Positions 45,663-57,912 of a DNA stretch of 64,000 nucleotides are shown piece after piece. Source of the DNA: Cristatella mucedo (Eukaryota > Bryozoa > Phylactolaemata > Cristatellidae); the NCBI GenBank assembly GCA_009760855.2, contig WPIO01000168.1:605145-669144 (forward strand), in the 5' to 3' direction. A model generated the notes under the pieces. That model saw nothing but the letters and a program-made list of their open reading frames with translations, ran no database searches and had not been told where the DNA came from. The first letter of the stretch is position 1. Every line of letters begins with the position of its first letter. A program made the translations under genes and the position numbers.

Positions 45663-48600
45663 TATTTGAATATTGTTGAAACAGCATATATATTTGGGCA
45701 TGACACAGACATCCTGGATATGGAGTTGGCTGTCATCTATATACTTTGAAATTATAAAAGATCATATGGTATCTTTTGGAAGGATCGATAAGTAGGGTTT
45801 TCATCTCCTCCGAGCTACTACCTGTGAATGCAGCCCCACATCTCGGATATACAGCACTACACTTAAGTACTTCCTTAGTAACAAATGCAAGTTACAGCAC
45901 TGCAAGAGATTTACCATGTGGCGCATTAATCGGACAGCTGAGAGGCAAGGGGAGTTGATGGGGGGCAAGTACTACAGGGATCAAGATCAAGGAAGGAGTG
46001 GCAGCAGGAGTGACCCCACGGTTCACAGGGGCAAGGGGCACGGCACACCCACACCCGGATGCCGATAAGGAGCTAAGCAAAATCTGCAGCTGATAGAGCC
46101 ACCGTGGCACTCGCTCAAAATCCGCAAGAAGCACACCGAGGTTGTCGGGTAAATCAACAAAACCAGGAATCATGCCGGATAAACCGGGCCAGCATCCAGC
46201 ACCTGAATCGCAGCACGTAACGAGGGACGCAATCAGTAGCAGCTTGATGCTCAACGTCAGCTGCAGCTTCAAGCTCAGTTCCGCCTCCAGCAAGAAGGGC
46301 AACATCTGCTATGGAATGAAACTCAGCAGCTCAGGAATAGCCACGGCTACGCCGGCAGGATAGGATTCAGTCAATCCGGCAGCCTGGCGTCTCGAAAAAG
46401 TGAACTTGAAAAAAATATACTTCCGAATGTCAAGAGAATCGGAAAGAGAAAACTTAAAGTCTTTTAATTTTTTTGTCAGCATCGAGCTCCGGCAGTAAGC
46501 ATAGCACTGATATGCAGCGCCCGGTTGGTAATCTGCAGCAAACCCTCGTCATCGCCAAGTCAGATCAGCATGCATTCATGCAGCTGCCCTTGGCGACTTG
46601 AAATAGGTCCCGAAAATCAACAGCTGCACGGAAATGCAGCCGTGAAAATTAGATTGGCTGCAGCAAACAACTTGGCTGCCGCTGTGCTGCTGCCCTCGCA
46701 CGCTCCGAGGAAGAAAGAGCCCGCCCGCCGGGCCGTGCCTGAGCCGGGCCGTAGCAGCCGATTATCGAGCGTCGGATGCAGGCGCTGCTGCGGCGGTATG
46801 CTCAGCGGCTGGCTGGATTTAGGGGTGCAGCAATTCCTGCCGAGGTTGCACCATCGAGTGGTGCAGCAATTCCTGCCGAGGTCGTGCCCAGGCGTATTGG
46901 AGGAGACAGCCAGGTAAGGAGGCCGCTGCCAAAGATGGGTCGCCTCGTCGAGTGGCCGAGAAAGCACATCCCAAGCATTGGCCGGATGCTGCGCTCATGC
47001 AGCCTTTTCGTGCACCGCTTTTTCGATTGTGCTTTCTTATCCCTTCACCAGTTTCCTTGCCCTTCCACTACTGGCCGAACGGGATATAATGCCGGGGAGC
47101 GGCTGGGCAGCCCTAACGAGGCCACGTCTCCGCAAGGAATTCGAGCTCTTACCTCATTCGTCCGACATTAGCATGCCAATTGATCTGTTGCAGAAAGCGA
47201 CCAATAAGGACCGACAGCCTTGCATAATGACCAGCTTCAACCACTGAGTGGTCCATGTCGGGAGGCTGGCCCCAGCAGCGATTCGCTACATATTCTGTCT
47301 CCCGCCCACGTGACGGCCAGGCTCCCCCCGACCATTTGCCCACGGGCGCCTGCCAAAGAAGCATCGCGAGCCATTGCTCGTGACGTCGAAGCTTGCGGCA
47401 GAGGTGCAGTTTCGGGCAGTTCTCATGCTCGACCAAATAAGCTTGAGTGCCGAATTGCGGCTTATAGCCAAAAAAAGGCAACGGTGACTGCATCAGCGAG
47501 CCGGAAATTGAGGATGCCGACAGCCTTATCGGATAAGCACTCAGATAAGAAGTACTCGGAACTAGAGCCACATTCGTGTCAGCGACAAAACCCAGCTTGC
47601 CTGGGTTCTGCAAGTCGCCTTGGAGACTCAAGTCAGTCAGCTAACTGCCTCCCGTCCGAAAAACCATGCGTGTGCCATCGCTTGCCTCGACGGTGCTGTC
47701 CGATTTGCACACTAAAAAAGTTCTCGCGGATAATGCTTTCAAGGCATAGGTTCAAGCGGGCGAGAAACCCGTAATCGGACATAGCAGCCGGTTCCATAAG
47801 AACGAAGCGTTGGGATTAGCTAATAATTCGTAATCAATTGAAAGACAATTCAGATTTGCCCGTCGCCGTATGGAAGTGCTAGGAACGTCCTGCTGCAGCC
47901 GCATATATAAAAAACCGCTAATCCATGCTAGTGGTTGGAGGCGTGCTGCTCACTGCCAGATTAAATATTAGTCTTGACCTACCAAAATGGAGCTCAGTGA
48001 AGGGAGATAAGCCACTTTGCACAAATCTGTCACGTCTCCCACCAACAACCACGAACTATTATCGATGTTGATTTAGATCTACCTCATGGCGTCCCGCACG
48101 AGAGAGGCGCGAGGCGACGGTGGTCCAGACGACACCTACCGGAATTCGCTTAGTGCCAACGGTCGGAAATGACATTGAGACCGACCGCAGCATTGGCTCA
48201 TAGACACTGGGGTTCAAAATCATATCCGATTTTGGGGTCAATAAAAAAAGTTGTAATTCGATGAATCGGAGCTTTTAAAGCATGAAAATAGCCTTACATT
48301 GTAAAGCCAGATTTGACCCGCTTAAGAGCGGCAATGCGCCTAGCACGTGTCGTGAGGAAATCTTCCAATGTCTATGATCGACGCCCGAGGGAGAGCTGAG
48401 CCAGCTGAGTGTCTGCAGTTAGCCGATTTCAAATTATTAAGTCAATCAATAGATATAGCATAATCGCTTAAAAAAATTGCTAGCGGTTTTCCTAACACTA
48501 TAGTACTATCGAGTTGCTGTTATTAGACCGCAAGACGATGCCGTTATCAATAACAAGACAAGTATAACGCATACAACAGTATACAACGCTAAAGGTCGCG

Positions 48601-48998
48601 GTCACGTGCTCGCGAAAAATGCTCATCCTCAGCATCGAAGAGATAAGCGGCTATTTCGGAGAACCAAAACGTCTTCTTATTCGGAGGGCCCTAAAAATGT
48701 GTACTACGAGTATAATTGCTCTGTTGACGACAAAAAGCTGAACGGTAAATTGCAATGGCAAATTTCAAACTGGGTGCAGGAAGACGAATGGTAGGGGGGG
48801 GGTTCGTTTGCAACCAAAAATTAACAAAATAGCTGCGGGCGCTTTTAGCTATCTCTCTAGCATCTGAGAGCTGTTACAGCTGGGCGCGAATCTGCGAGAC
48901 AGCGCTCGAGCAGCTCATCGACCGACAAGTGCGACGTCGCACTGCAGCTCTGACTCTAGCGGCTACATAAATTCTCCCGCGGACCGTACACCCGGTGC
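45663..48998. other. No assigned gene or known repeat
   Basis: About 3.3 kb in which I recognise nothing firm. 46824-46859 and 46860-46895 are an imperfect 36-base duplication (GGTGCAGCAATTCCTGCCGA...). Frames at 46776-47171 (+), 47220-47774 (+) and 47631-47149 (-) overlap one another and lack family motifs. Confidence 0.4.
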
Positions 48999-48999
48999 G

Positions 49000-49150
49000 A
49001 GCTGATTTAACAGCCTAGTTTTGTATAGCGACAGAAGAGCCTTTGCGGCTATCACCACCGCTTGCAGAGACGATACAGGATCGCACACCGCAGGATTCGA
49101 ACCACGACCTCGGGGCCGAGGTCGTGAAAAGCAACCGCCTTAGCGACAAG
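49000..49150 (-). mobile_element. SINE-1 copy
   Basis: GAGCTGATTTAACAGCCTAG to AACCGCCTTAGCG; arm ACGACCTCGG/CCGAGGTCGT intact, B box reverse GGATTCGAACC. Short of the 5' end. Confidence 0.88.
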
Positions 49151-49597
49151 CCGCAGTTATGTCCACTTGGTTGTCGCTCCAGCTGAACTGAGAGCATAGC
49201 AGTGTCAGTAATTGTCATAGAGCGGCTCTGGCTGGCCGTGAGAGGCCGCAAATCGTTGGAATGGCGTTATGAAGTAAACGGGGGCGAGCTCTTTTCCAGC
49301 AAGTCGCCACAGGTTGAGAGCCCCGTGCTTCGGGAACTCCCGCGTTCGCAGAAATGGCAACATAATTGCCAGAGAAGCAGGTGTAACCGGAACATGATAA
49401 TTATTACCTCAAACGTCACCTCGCTCTTTCGATTTACACGGACGCCGACGTCCTTGCAGCGTTACACCAAAATGGCCTCATCCTGTGGCCAGTCCGGTTA
49501 GTAGGGAACTTTGGGATGTTACCCGTTAATGCATTACTTATCTTGCCCACTCAAGATCACCTAAACGAGAGAAGATTTTGCGATACTTTATCTCCAT
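49151..49597. other. No recognisable feature
   Basis: A + strand frame at 49202-49501 has no family signature; it ends in a stop and no splice partner is seen. Confidence 0.35.
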
Positions 49598-50047
49598 TTA
49601 ATTTAAGAAAATTCGCTTCCGACAATGTTGAAGAAAATTAGCCTCATCTGAAGTTACGGCCGTCTGGTCAATGGTATTGCAGCTGCCCACAGTTTGTATT
49701 TCCATTTCCAGCTGGTATTTTCGTACGGGTCGGATCAGACGTAAAATTGTTGCCGGGCTGTTTCGACTGCGTAAATGAGGTGATTGCGTTGTTGCGTCAT
49801 TGGCTGAAGTTCTTTCGTCAGTCGAGTCATCATCCATACAAAGCTCGAGGCGGAAAGTGGCGGCCATGTTGATTTTATTTTCTCTTACGGCAGCCTTATA
49901 TGACGAAACGTCAGCTACATCAAGAACTGTGAAAACTCCCACTTGGATCGGCAATGTCAAGTTAACCTTGGTCAATAAGCTTGCTCGTAGGAGACGATAA
50001 GCCTGACTCGCAGTTGGTAACTGGCCTGCCGTGCACTGTGCGAGCAA
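49598..50047 (-). CDS. Hypothetical ORF, 149 codons, unknown
   Basis: A protein-like frame of mixed composition with few low-complexity runs, including PTASQAYRLLRASLLTKV and an acidic MDDDSTDE patch. An internal Met (ATGGCCGCC context, about 49867) could be an alternative start. No family recognised, no signal peptide or membrane segment; it may be a remnant of an unidentified element. Confidence 0.3.
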   Translation of the reverse strand: MLAQCTAGQLPTASQAYRLLRASLLTKVNLTLPIQVGVFTVLDVADVSSYKAAVRENKINMAATFRLELCMDDDSTDERTSANDATTQSPHLRSRNSPATILRLIRPVRKYQLEMEIQTVGSCNTIDQTAVTSDEANFLQHCRKRIFLN

Positions 50048-50211
50048 AGACTCAGCGAATTTCAGGAGGTTCTTTGAGGCAGCAGGAGAACCGCTTCAGA
50101 AGACAAACAGAAGACATATACTCGGCATGCCAGCAACAGCTACGGTGATAGACTGATACAAACCACTCAGATATTCGGCGTCTCATCCGGACGGTTATCC
50201 CTGTCCGGGTG

Positions 50212-50226
50212 GAATGGGGGGGGGGC
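50212..50226. repeat. G-rich run
   Basis: GGAATGGGGGGGGGGC; a short poly-G tract. Confidence 0.8.
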
Positions 50227-50302
50227 AAGCAGACGGGCGCCCTGGGCGCGGCCGCGCATGCGTATTAGGTACCTGAGTAAGCTGAGTTATACCATTGGTG
50301 GA

Positions 50303-51185
50303 TAATAATAATAATAATAATTCACTTGATAAAGTGCTCTCAGAGAACTTAATCTCTCTCTAGGCGCTTTACATTGCTGCAAAGTGAAAAGCAATTAAAT
50401 GGTAAGTAAAATCATGCTTGAAAAACAAACAAAATGAATAATATGATTAGGGGTGACATGCACAGGGTCAGCATGCAAATGTGTTTAGTGGCAGCATGCA
50501 CAGTGTCAGCACGCATAAGCACATCAAGGACGACTCACAGGGACCCACTAAATGCTGTCCTAAATAAGTGTGTTTTTAGGTTACTTTTAAATGTGGTCAG
50601 GTCAGGGGATGTTCTGACGCAGGTCGGGAGGGAGTTTCAGGCTGTGGGAGCATATGAACTAAATGCATGGCCTCCAAAGGATTTAAGGTTTGTACGAGGT
50701 ATTTCTAGACTGTTGGATTCCGAAAAGCGGGTGGTACGATGCTTTGCCTGATGGGGGAGAATGTCGGAGAGATAGGCTGGAGCCATAGAATGAAGGGACC
50801 TAAAAGTGAGCGACAAAACCTTGAAGTCAATTCGTTGCTTGACTGGTAGCCCGTGCAGGTCGGCGAGAAGTGGAGTAATGTGGCAACTGCTATGCTTACG
50901 ACAGACAAGTCTAGCTGCCGAGTTTTGCACCAGCTGCAATCGCCTGATCGCACATGCTGGTAGGCCAGTAAGCAGTGAGTTGCAGAAGTCGAGACGGAAT
51001 GTCACGAATGCATGGACCAACTGAGACGTGGTATCTTTATCTAAACAAGCCCAAATTTTAGCAATGTTATGAAGCTGAAAATAGGTGGATTTGACTGTGG
51101 AGCTGATATGGTCGTCTAACGAGAGGTCGCTTTGGAATATGACACCTAGATTTCGAGCTGATTCAACTGGAGATATGCTGACTCT
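50303..51185 (-). mobile_element. LINE-A 3' half
   Basis: AAT tail, hairpin AAGTGCTCTC...TAGGCGCTTT, 3' region; the reverse frame (51020-50637) has [20 protein letters not shown] and [20 protein letters not shown]. Continues upstream to the [13 protein letters not shown]-like box at about 51110-51160. Confidence 0.92.
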
Positions 51186-51470
51186 GGGATGCGATTTTCC
51201 TTTTACAATTTCTCGTTCAGTACCTCCGTAAAATTATCTAGGGCAGGAGCTTGACACTTGAAGGATAAGACGCATCGCGGATGAACAGAGCACGTTCACT
51301 AGAAGCCACGTTATGTCCGCTCCTCGGACCGGTGGTAAGCGAGGCCGGTCCTGATTGGTTACATTTTGTGGCTCCACTGGTAGCTCCGCTCTTAAACCTT
51401 CCCTCCAGATAGGGACAGTCTCATTTTCAAAGATCTAGCCTTCAGATAGGCTTTACCATTCTGCAAGACC
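51186..51470. other. No recognisable feature
   Basis: No family recognised. Confidence 0.35.
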
Positions 51471-51505
51471 TTGTTGTCATTTGATCTTGAGATGTGTGCA
51501 TCTCA

Positions 51506-52109
51506 TCAGCAATACCTCGAGGTCGATATTGAACTGCAGTTATCGGGTGCGGCAGATACAGGAGGATTCGTATCTCGTTCGCCACTAGAGAACGTGCGGG
51601 ATGCAGATGTGCCAGATCTTGCATCTTGCTCTCCCGATGGATGGCACTGCAGCAGCAAGGCACCTAGACCGTAGCTACTGGCATCGGCACTGAAATCATC
51701 GACTTGTGTGGGTCGAAATAAGCTAACACCAGTCTTGGTCAAAAGTAACTTTGCTTCCCGGAAAGCTTTCTTCTGGTCAGGATCTCTGTCCGACACCGAG
51801 TCATGTCATGTCCCACACCGAGTCGGACGAGAGGAGATCGTTCAGTGGTTTTAAGACCGTGGCCAGCTTTAGCACAAACCGGCCGAGGTAGTTGATCGTA
51901 CCAAGGCATCGCTTTAGCTCGGCAATGCTGGTCAGATCAGGGAGGTTGAGGATGGCTTCTATTTTGTTGTCTGACGGCCGGACGCCGCTGGAATCAAGAA
52001 CATGCCCTAAGAACGGCAAAGTGGGTTGGCCGAATGCATATTTGTCTCTTATCGACATTAAAACGCATGTATCCAACCGCAGACAAAGTAGCAGCCATCT
52101 TCGGTGCAC
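51506..52109 (-). pseudogene. Ty3/gypsy pol remnant, RT thumb to RNase H
   Basis: Two minus-strand frames. The upstream one (52109-51801) has LPFLGHVLDSSGVRP, then IAELKRCLGTINYLGRF: the FLGHxxSxxGxxP and RxFLGxxNYYRRF boxes after the RT active site. The next (51796-51506) has DPDQKKAFREAKLLLT and DDFSADASSYGLGALLLQ, the DASxxGxGAVLxQ start of RNase H. The RT catalytic Asp pair is missing. A 22-base duplication breaks the frame at about 51785-51830. Not functional. Confidence 0.88.
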
Positions 52110-52145
52110 CTAGTCTCTCGTATGTCGCTGAATTAAAGAGCTATC

Positions 52146-52280
52146 TGGTTTGGTCTAGCGGTTATGGTGCTCGCCCCGACCAAAGTCTGACTGAGGTCGT
52201 CGGCTCGAGCCCCGAGGCATATGTGAAGCGCCTGAATAGAGATTAAGTTTTCTTGGGGCGTTATAGAAATGAATTATATA
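52146..52280 (+). mobile_element. SINE-2: tRNA-like head on LINE-A 3' tail
   Basis: A-box TGGTCTAGCGG (52151-52161) and B-box-like GGCTCGAGCCC (52202-52212), 40 bases apart, as in a tRNA gene. Straight after comes ATGTGAAGCGCCTGAATAGA and GATTAAGTTTTCTTGGGGCG, the LINE-A 3' hairpin region, ending GAAATGAATTATATATGATA. One copy seen, about 135 bases. Confidence 0.75.
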
Positions 52281-52476
52281 TGATATATATCTTAGATTGC
52301 TTTATATTTCGACCGATTTCTAAATATTTCTAAATAATGTACGAATATGTAATATTTTTAAATAATGTACGAAAAGTAAAAACACCACTTAAAAATTTAC
52401 TTGGCAAAGAATTAGCGTGGCAATGGGGCCTTAAAAAACATCAAGCCTTGGTCAAAGCCATAGAGCTGTAGCGGCC

Positions 52477-52863
52477 TTGCTGGCCTTGGCTAAATTTTAC
52501 CGAGATCAAGAGCTGTTCGGAGGCGGGCTAGAACTCCTTTGTCCTGGAGCAGTGAGCCAGAGAGGAGCGTCAGTGCGGTTAGAGAGGAAGCGCTTAAGAG
52601 CAAGCCAGGAAGCTCTGAGACGAGCGGCGCCGATTCGGCCTTTAGAATTGGACCGATACCCGCGGAAGCTGCTCATAGATGTTGGCTGGCCTGTCAACCT
52701 CCGCCTTCACTCGCTCCACGAAAGAATCATCTGGAACCCATTCGCCATTCAAGCTGGACAGAGGTGCCCTTCCAGTGGCCTGGGGACGGTATTAATTCCT
52801 TATCGTAATGAGCCAAGGTGTCGGGCCCAATACCACTTAGCTCTTGCCTATTGTCGCAGCTAG
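52477..52863 (+). other. ORF within repeat shared with 39.1-39.4 kb
   Basis: A 128-codon frame including RYPRKLLIDVGWPVNL; the diverged copy at 39 kb reads LIDVGWPV in the corresponding place. After the frame, TATTTAAG (52865) is followed by CTTGGTCTTCTGTCTGTGG and a similar phrase repeated. This is reminiscent of an LTR promoter but unproven. Confidence 0.4.
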
Positions 52864-53037
52864 GTATTTAAGAGTCGAGCGACGCTTGCTCTTGGTCTTC
52901 TGTCTGTGGTCTTCTGTCTTTGGTCCGGCTCTGCCGTCGGACTCGTTTCTCTGAAAGCGAGGGAGGAGGGCGGGATGTCCGCCGACGATGGACGGAACAG
53001 GACAAGACAGCGCTAGGAGGATTCGGTGGACTCCACC

Positions 53038-53062
53038 GAATATGTATGTATGTATGTATGTG
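53038..53062. repeat. (TATG)n
   Basis: About six TATG units at the 3' end of a minus-strand LINE-B, probably its tail. Confidence 0.85.
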
Positions 53063-53750
53063 TCTCCGTCAGTAACTCCACAAAGTCACAAAGACCATGT
53101 GGGTGTTACGCAGGAGAGTTTTGTATAGCGCACTCACAGCCTAAGCGGCTTTCGGTACGCATTCGGTAGCCAACAGACTTCGTCTCACGCAACAAAGAGA
53201 AAGTCGGAAGCATAGCAGAGTTAGGAGAGCAGTTGAGGTAGTGAGTAGCATAGAAGTAGCAGTTCAGGACTGCTGAAAAAGATGTGCCATAGTCGGCAGT
53301 TGGAGAGTAGATGTCGTTGCGTAAGAATTGTGGAAGCGAGTTCCACAGTGTAGGAGCTGCAGAGCTAAAGCTTCTGTCGCCAACTGTCTTTAAGCAGAGG
53401 AATGGGACAGCTAATTTATTGTCTACACAGGACCTGAGGGCACGAACAGGCTGAAACTGATGCAGCAGTTCAGCTAGGTATGAAGGAGCCAAGCCGTGGC
53501 GGGCCTTGTGAGTCAGCGTAAGAACTTTGCTCTGTATCCTTTGCTCAACCGGCAACCATCCTAGCTCTTCCAGCAAAGGTGACACGTGCTCAAACCGCTG
53601 GGACTTGAAGACCAGCCTTGCAACCATATTCATAGTCCGCTGTAGTGGCATAATAGCTTTCTTTGGTAGCCCAGCCAAAAGGGAATTACAATGATCAAGC
53701 CGAGACAGAATACGGTCGTATCGCGCCCAAGCTGGCATTCTGTGTTTCTG
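53063..53750 (-). mobile_element. LINE-B C-terminal copy
   Basis: An open frame (53738-53106, 210 codons) runs [75 protein letters not shown] to a stop after NSPA. The most intact LINE-B C-terminus; RT proper is missing. Confidence 0.93.
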
Positions 53751-53922
53751 TTGTAGTGTGTGTGTACGCTAGCACGTGGTCTCGGCATAGGGATTTGCCG
53801 GTGCGAGCTAGGCGTAGTTGGCGTGAGTGGAGCCCTAGTTCTCCGGTTAGGGGTTAGGCTCCAGTTTGAACTCCGTCTATTTGGGTCGTCTCCCTCAGTA
53901 TAGATGTAAGTAGCGTAAGTGT

Positions 53923-53979
<57 letters not shown>

Positions 53980-54050
53980 GTACAGATATTGAGGTAAGTA
54001 CCATATGTGTGTGTGTGTGTGTGTGTGTGCGTGCGTGCGTGCGTGTGTGT
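53923..54050. repeat. (TA)n then (TG)n microsatellites
   Basis: TA repeats 53925-53975, a short spacer, then TG/CGTG repeats 54006-54050. Confidence 0.96.
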
Positions 54051-55480
54051 GGCTGGTCCGAATAAATGTTGGCACCAACAAGGGCTCCTTTACTTTTCGA
54101 GTTACACTGAGTGGGATACCTATTAAGCACACAAACTGGTTATGGAATACTTGTAAATTGTGTGTTTATCAAACGATATACAATAGAGATCATAAGCATC
54201 GCCTCCTGCAGTATCGTTGATGGCAATGGAGTGAAGTCGGAAATCGCCGTCCCCGAGGCCGTTGGGTTTATCTTCCCATCGCCAAAACTAGGGTTGCCTG
54301 TCCAGGTAGTTATGAGCGACCTGCTGCAGCAAGTCACCCAGGAACCTCTGGATGCTACTGCAAGCCTTCTGAGTACCACGCGGCTAGGCAATTGCGGGTT
54401 CAGAGGCTCTCTGCGAGAAGCAGCCAGCGCCTAGCCGATGATGTCTGGATTTTCCAACCTCATGGAGTTCCAGAAGGATACCCTTCACAAGGTCTAACAT
54501 CCTCGCATCAAAAAACGAGGTTTATTCTACTCAAGAAATTTTGAAGGACAGTATTACAGAAGTGGCAGTGAGGTACAATTTGAAGAAGCTAGAATAGACC
54601 AAAACGCCGGATCGTGAGCGGTAGGCCCCACTTCACAACCATACCTGAGGGCCGGAAGATAAAGGTGGCGGCAATGCATAGCAAGCCCACCAGTTCATAG
54701 AAGATTTAGACAGAACTGGAGCTGTCAGGGATTACTGTCAGCGATGCACCGATTAGGAAGAGACTCAGCGAGTAAGGTATGAGCTCCAAGTTGCTAAAAG
54801 GAAGCCGCGACTGAGAGTTACCCATAAGAGCGTAGGAGCTTGCTTTCGCCCCTAAATGCTGTCACTAGACCCTAGCTGAGTGTATTAAAGTTCTGGGAAC
54901 TGACGAATCTAAATTCACCCTCTTTTCGAGGAAGCATATTTAGGTGTGCGTCTCTAAAAGACGGTGAATACGGTTGAGGTGGGGTAAGGGTGTAAGTTTG
55001 CTTGAGCACTGCCGGTGTAGGGAGCTTGCACCGGGTGCAGGGGATAATGAATTCAGATCGCTACTAGAATATTGTTAATAATGTTCTTATTCCTTTCATA
55101 GCATTCATGGTTTGAACTTTATTTATAAATAGCAAAATAATCCGAAGGCACAGTAAAGGACTTTTTTTGACAACCCTGTGTTTCAAGGCTGCAATCACTT
55201 CCGGATTTGTGTATGGCTAGTCAAAGTCTAGATTTGAAACCCATAAACATTTATGGCAGGAGCTGGAGTGCAAATTATGCAAATAGGCTATCCTTCCATA
55301 AAATTGTAATACATTATTTTAACTTACGATTCAATGGCAGAAAATCACATGTGACGTTCGTGAGAAATTGTCAGGGTCAACGCCCAGAGGACTCCTCGCC
55401 CTTATTAAAAGTCATAAAGGAGCACCATGCTACTCGTTTTTTTCATTTAAGTCCAATTTGTATGCTCAATAAGCAGCTTT
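54051..55480. other. No recognisable gene
   Basis: Frames at 54111-54434 (+) and 55207-55482 (+) lack family motifs. No repeats of the listed families seen. Confidence 0.35.
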
Positions 55481-55482
55481 AA

Positions 55483-55655
55483 AGTAGGTAAGGTGGTTGC
55501 TTTTCACTACCTCGGTCCCACGGTCGAAAGTCCGAATCCTGCGGTGGGTGATTTATTATCGCCTCTGAACACGGTGGTGATAACAATAAAGGCTCATCTA
55601 TCGCTATGTAAAAAATCTGTTAAATCAGCTAGTATTATTTTCTTTAAATACGGCG
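55483..55655 (+). mobile_element. SINE-1, 5' truncated and diverged
   Basis: GTAGGTAAGGTGGTTGCTTT, B box AGTCCGAATCC (changed), AATCTGTTAAATCAGCTAG and a TATTTTCTTTAAA tail. Confidence 0.8.
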
Positions 55656-55753
55656 CACTTTAGTTTATTTCAACAGTGTTGGCTTCGCGATTTATCTCGT
55701 TCTATTTACCTGCCTGGCTGAAACCCCGGGTGCAACGATTTTTTGGGCTGGCA

Positions 55754-55901
<148 letters not shown>

Positions 55902-55904
55902 CTT

Positions 55905-56830
55905 TTGTTGAAAGCACCTTGTGCCCTAAACCCCAAAACTCAGGTGCAATAGTATCGAGGAGGTTCAGCCTATACTTCCATTGAGTTGCAATCTGAACAG
56001 CCGATAGACTTAATCTATATCTTAAAATACTAATATTATGCACATGTTTGGCGTTACAGGTTATGTGTTATCTGATCCACAGTTTACATGCAAAAATGAA
56101 TACACACAGTGGTAGAAAGTCAGACTACCCATGTTTTGTATAACTTTCCATGTTAACCCAGGGCCTGGACTCTCCTCTTGGAAGAATCCGGATGTATTCA
56201 GCGCCACAGCGACTTAGCATGTGGCAGCCATGCAGAAAATGGACTGTATGGTCTAGCTCTGGCTAAAGGAAAGCTGAGAGTCCTAGCGGTCATTAGCAGA
56301 GATGAAATATACATTCCGTGTCAAGTGACCTTCTACCCAGTCAGCAGCTCCACCTGATAATGAGTAGCAATGTTTGAGTAGTTTAACATATTATGTATAT
56401 TGTATGCAGTATTTAGTCTTCTGTGGTTTATTTGCTACACTCGTGCACATGTACTTTTAAGGATACTAGTTGTATGCACTGTTGTGGGACAGCTGGCTGC
56501 TGATAATAAATAATAGGTTTAATGCATGTTCATTCTAAATTAGTGACCTAAATTAAACTAAACTAAAGTAGTGCAGTCGACAAGCACTTAATTCAACTCC
56601 GTCAGCTGCACGTGTTCTGTTTATTAGCGTTGCCATAATGATCCTGCCTTGCTTCTGCTACAAGAGTCGTTTATTGTCATTAAATATCATATAGTCGCTG
56701 CATGCCTTCCTAATTGAAGCAACACAAGATCGCTGCCAGCTTGGTTTTCTGTATCAGTGGTGCGATATTCTTGGCTAAGACGCACCATCCTACTTTAGCA
56801 ATCAAAATAATCTCTAATTTCTTAGAGCCA
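55905..56830. other. No recognisable feature
   Basis: AT-rich, no family recognised. Confidence 0.4.
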
Positions 56831-56833
56831 TTT

Positions 56834-57025
56834 AAATAAATAAATAAATAAATACTAGCTGATTAAACAGCCTCTTTTTGTATAGCGACAGAAGAGCCTT
56901 CATGGCTATCACCACCGCTTGCAGTGGCGATAAAGGATCGCCCACTGCAGGATTCGAACCCACGACCTCGGGGCCGAGGTCGTGAAAAGCAACCGCCTTA
57001 CCTAGTGCGAGCCATTACGGCTCAC
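56834..57025 (-). mobile_element. SINE-1 copy, well preserved
   Basis: Tail (AAATAAATAAATAAATA), CTAGCTGATTAAACAGCCTC, hairpin, B box reverse GGATTCGAACC, arm ACGACCTCGG/CCGAGGTCGT, and the AACCGCCTTACCTAGTGCGA end. Confidence 0.92.
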
Positions 57026-57127
57026 TAAATATCTACCACTTCAATTCTTCTGACTTGTTATACATCAGTCTTTCTGGATTTCTATGTCACCGTGTGTCAG
57101 TAATAAATAGAAATAACTATCCCTTTG

Positions 57128-57912
57128 TTAATAATAATAATAATAATAATAATAATGCACTTAATAAAGCGCTCTCAAAAAACTCAATCTCTCGCTAGTC
57201 GCTTGAAATTTGCTGCAAAGGGAAATGCAATTGAATGGTGAGTAATATCAAGCTCGATAAACAAACAGAATGAATAACATGGCTAGGGGTAACATGCACA
57301 GGGTCAGCATGCAAATGCAGTTAGTGGTAGCATGCACAGTGTCAGCACCCATAAGCACATGCAGAACGAATCACAGGGACCCACTAAATTCTATCCTAAA
57401 TGGGTGTTTTTAAATTCTTTTTAAATGTGGTCAGGCCTGGGAAAATTCTGACGCAGGTCGGGATTAAGTTCCAGGTTTTGGGAGCATACGAACTAAATGC
57501 ACGGTCTCCAAAGGATTTGAGGTTTGTACGAGGTATTTGTAGACTTGTTGGATTCTGAAAGGCTGGCGGTACGATGCTTGGCCTGATGGGGGAGTATATC
57601 TGAGAGGTAGGCTGGAGCCAAACAAATGACGTGACCTAAAAGTGACCGACAAAACCTTGAAGTCAATCCGTTGCTTGACTGGTAGCCAGATCAGGTCGGC
57701 GAAAAGTGGTGTAATGTGGCAACTGCTACGCTCACGACAGACAAGCCTAGCTGCGGAGTTTTGCACCAGCTGCAATCGTCGGATCGCACATGCTGGTAGA
57801 TCAGTAAGTAGCCAGTTGCAGAAGTCGAGACGGGATGTCACGAATGCATGGACCAACTTGGACGTGGTATCCTTATCTAAACAAGCCCTAATTTTAGCGA
57901 TGTTATGAAGCT
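57128..57912 (-). mobile_element. LINE-A 3' half, split by LINE-B
   Basis: A 9-unit AAT tail, hairpin, 3' region, and reverse coding (57856-57464) with [20 protein letters not shown]. Breaks at TTATGAAGCT and continues at 58396. Confidence 0.92.

Noticed and set aside
47149-47774. Overlapping 160- and 184-residue ORFs on opposite strands
   Set aside because: At most one could be real, and neither shows recognised motifs or a coding signature.
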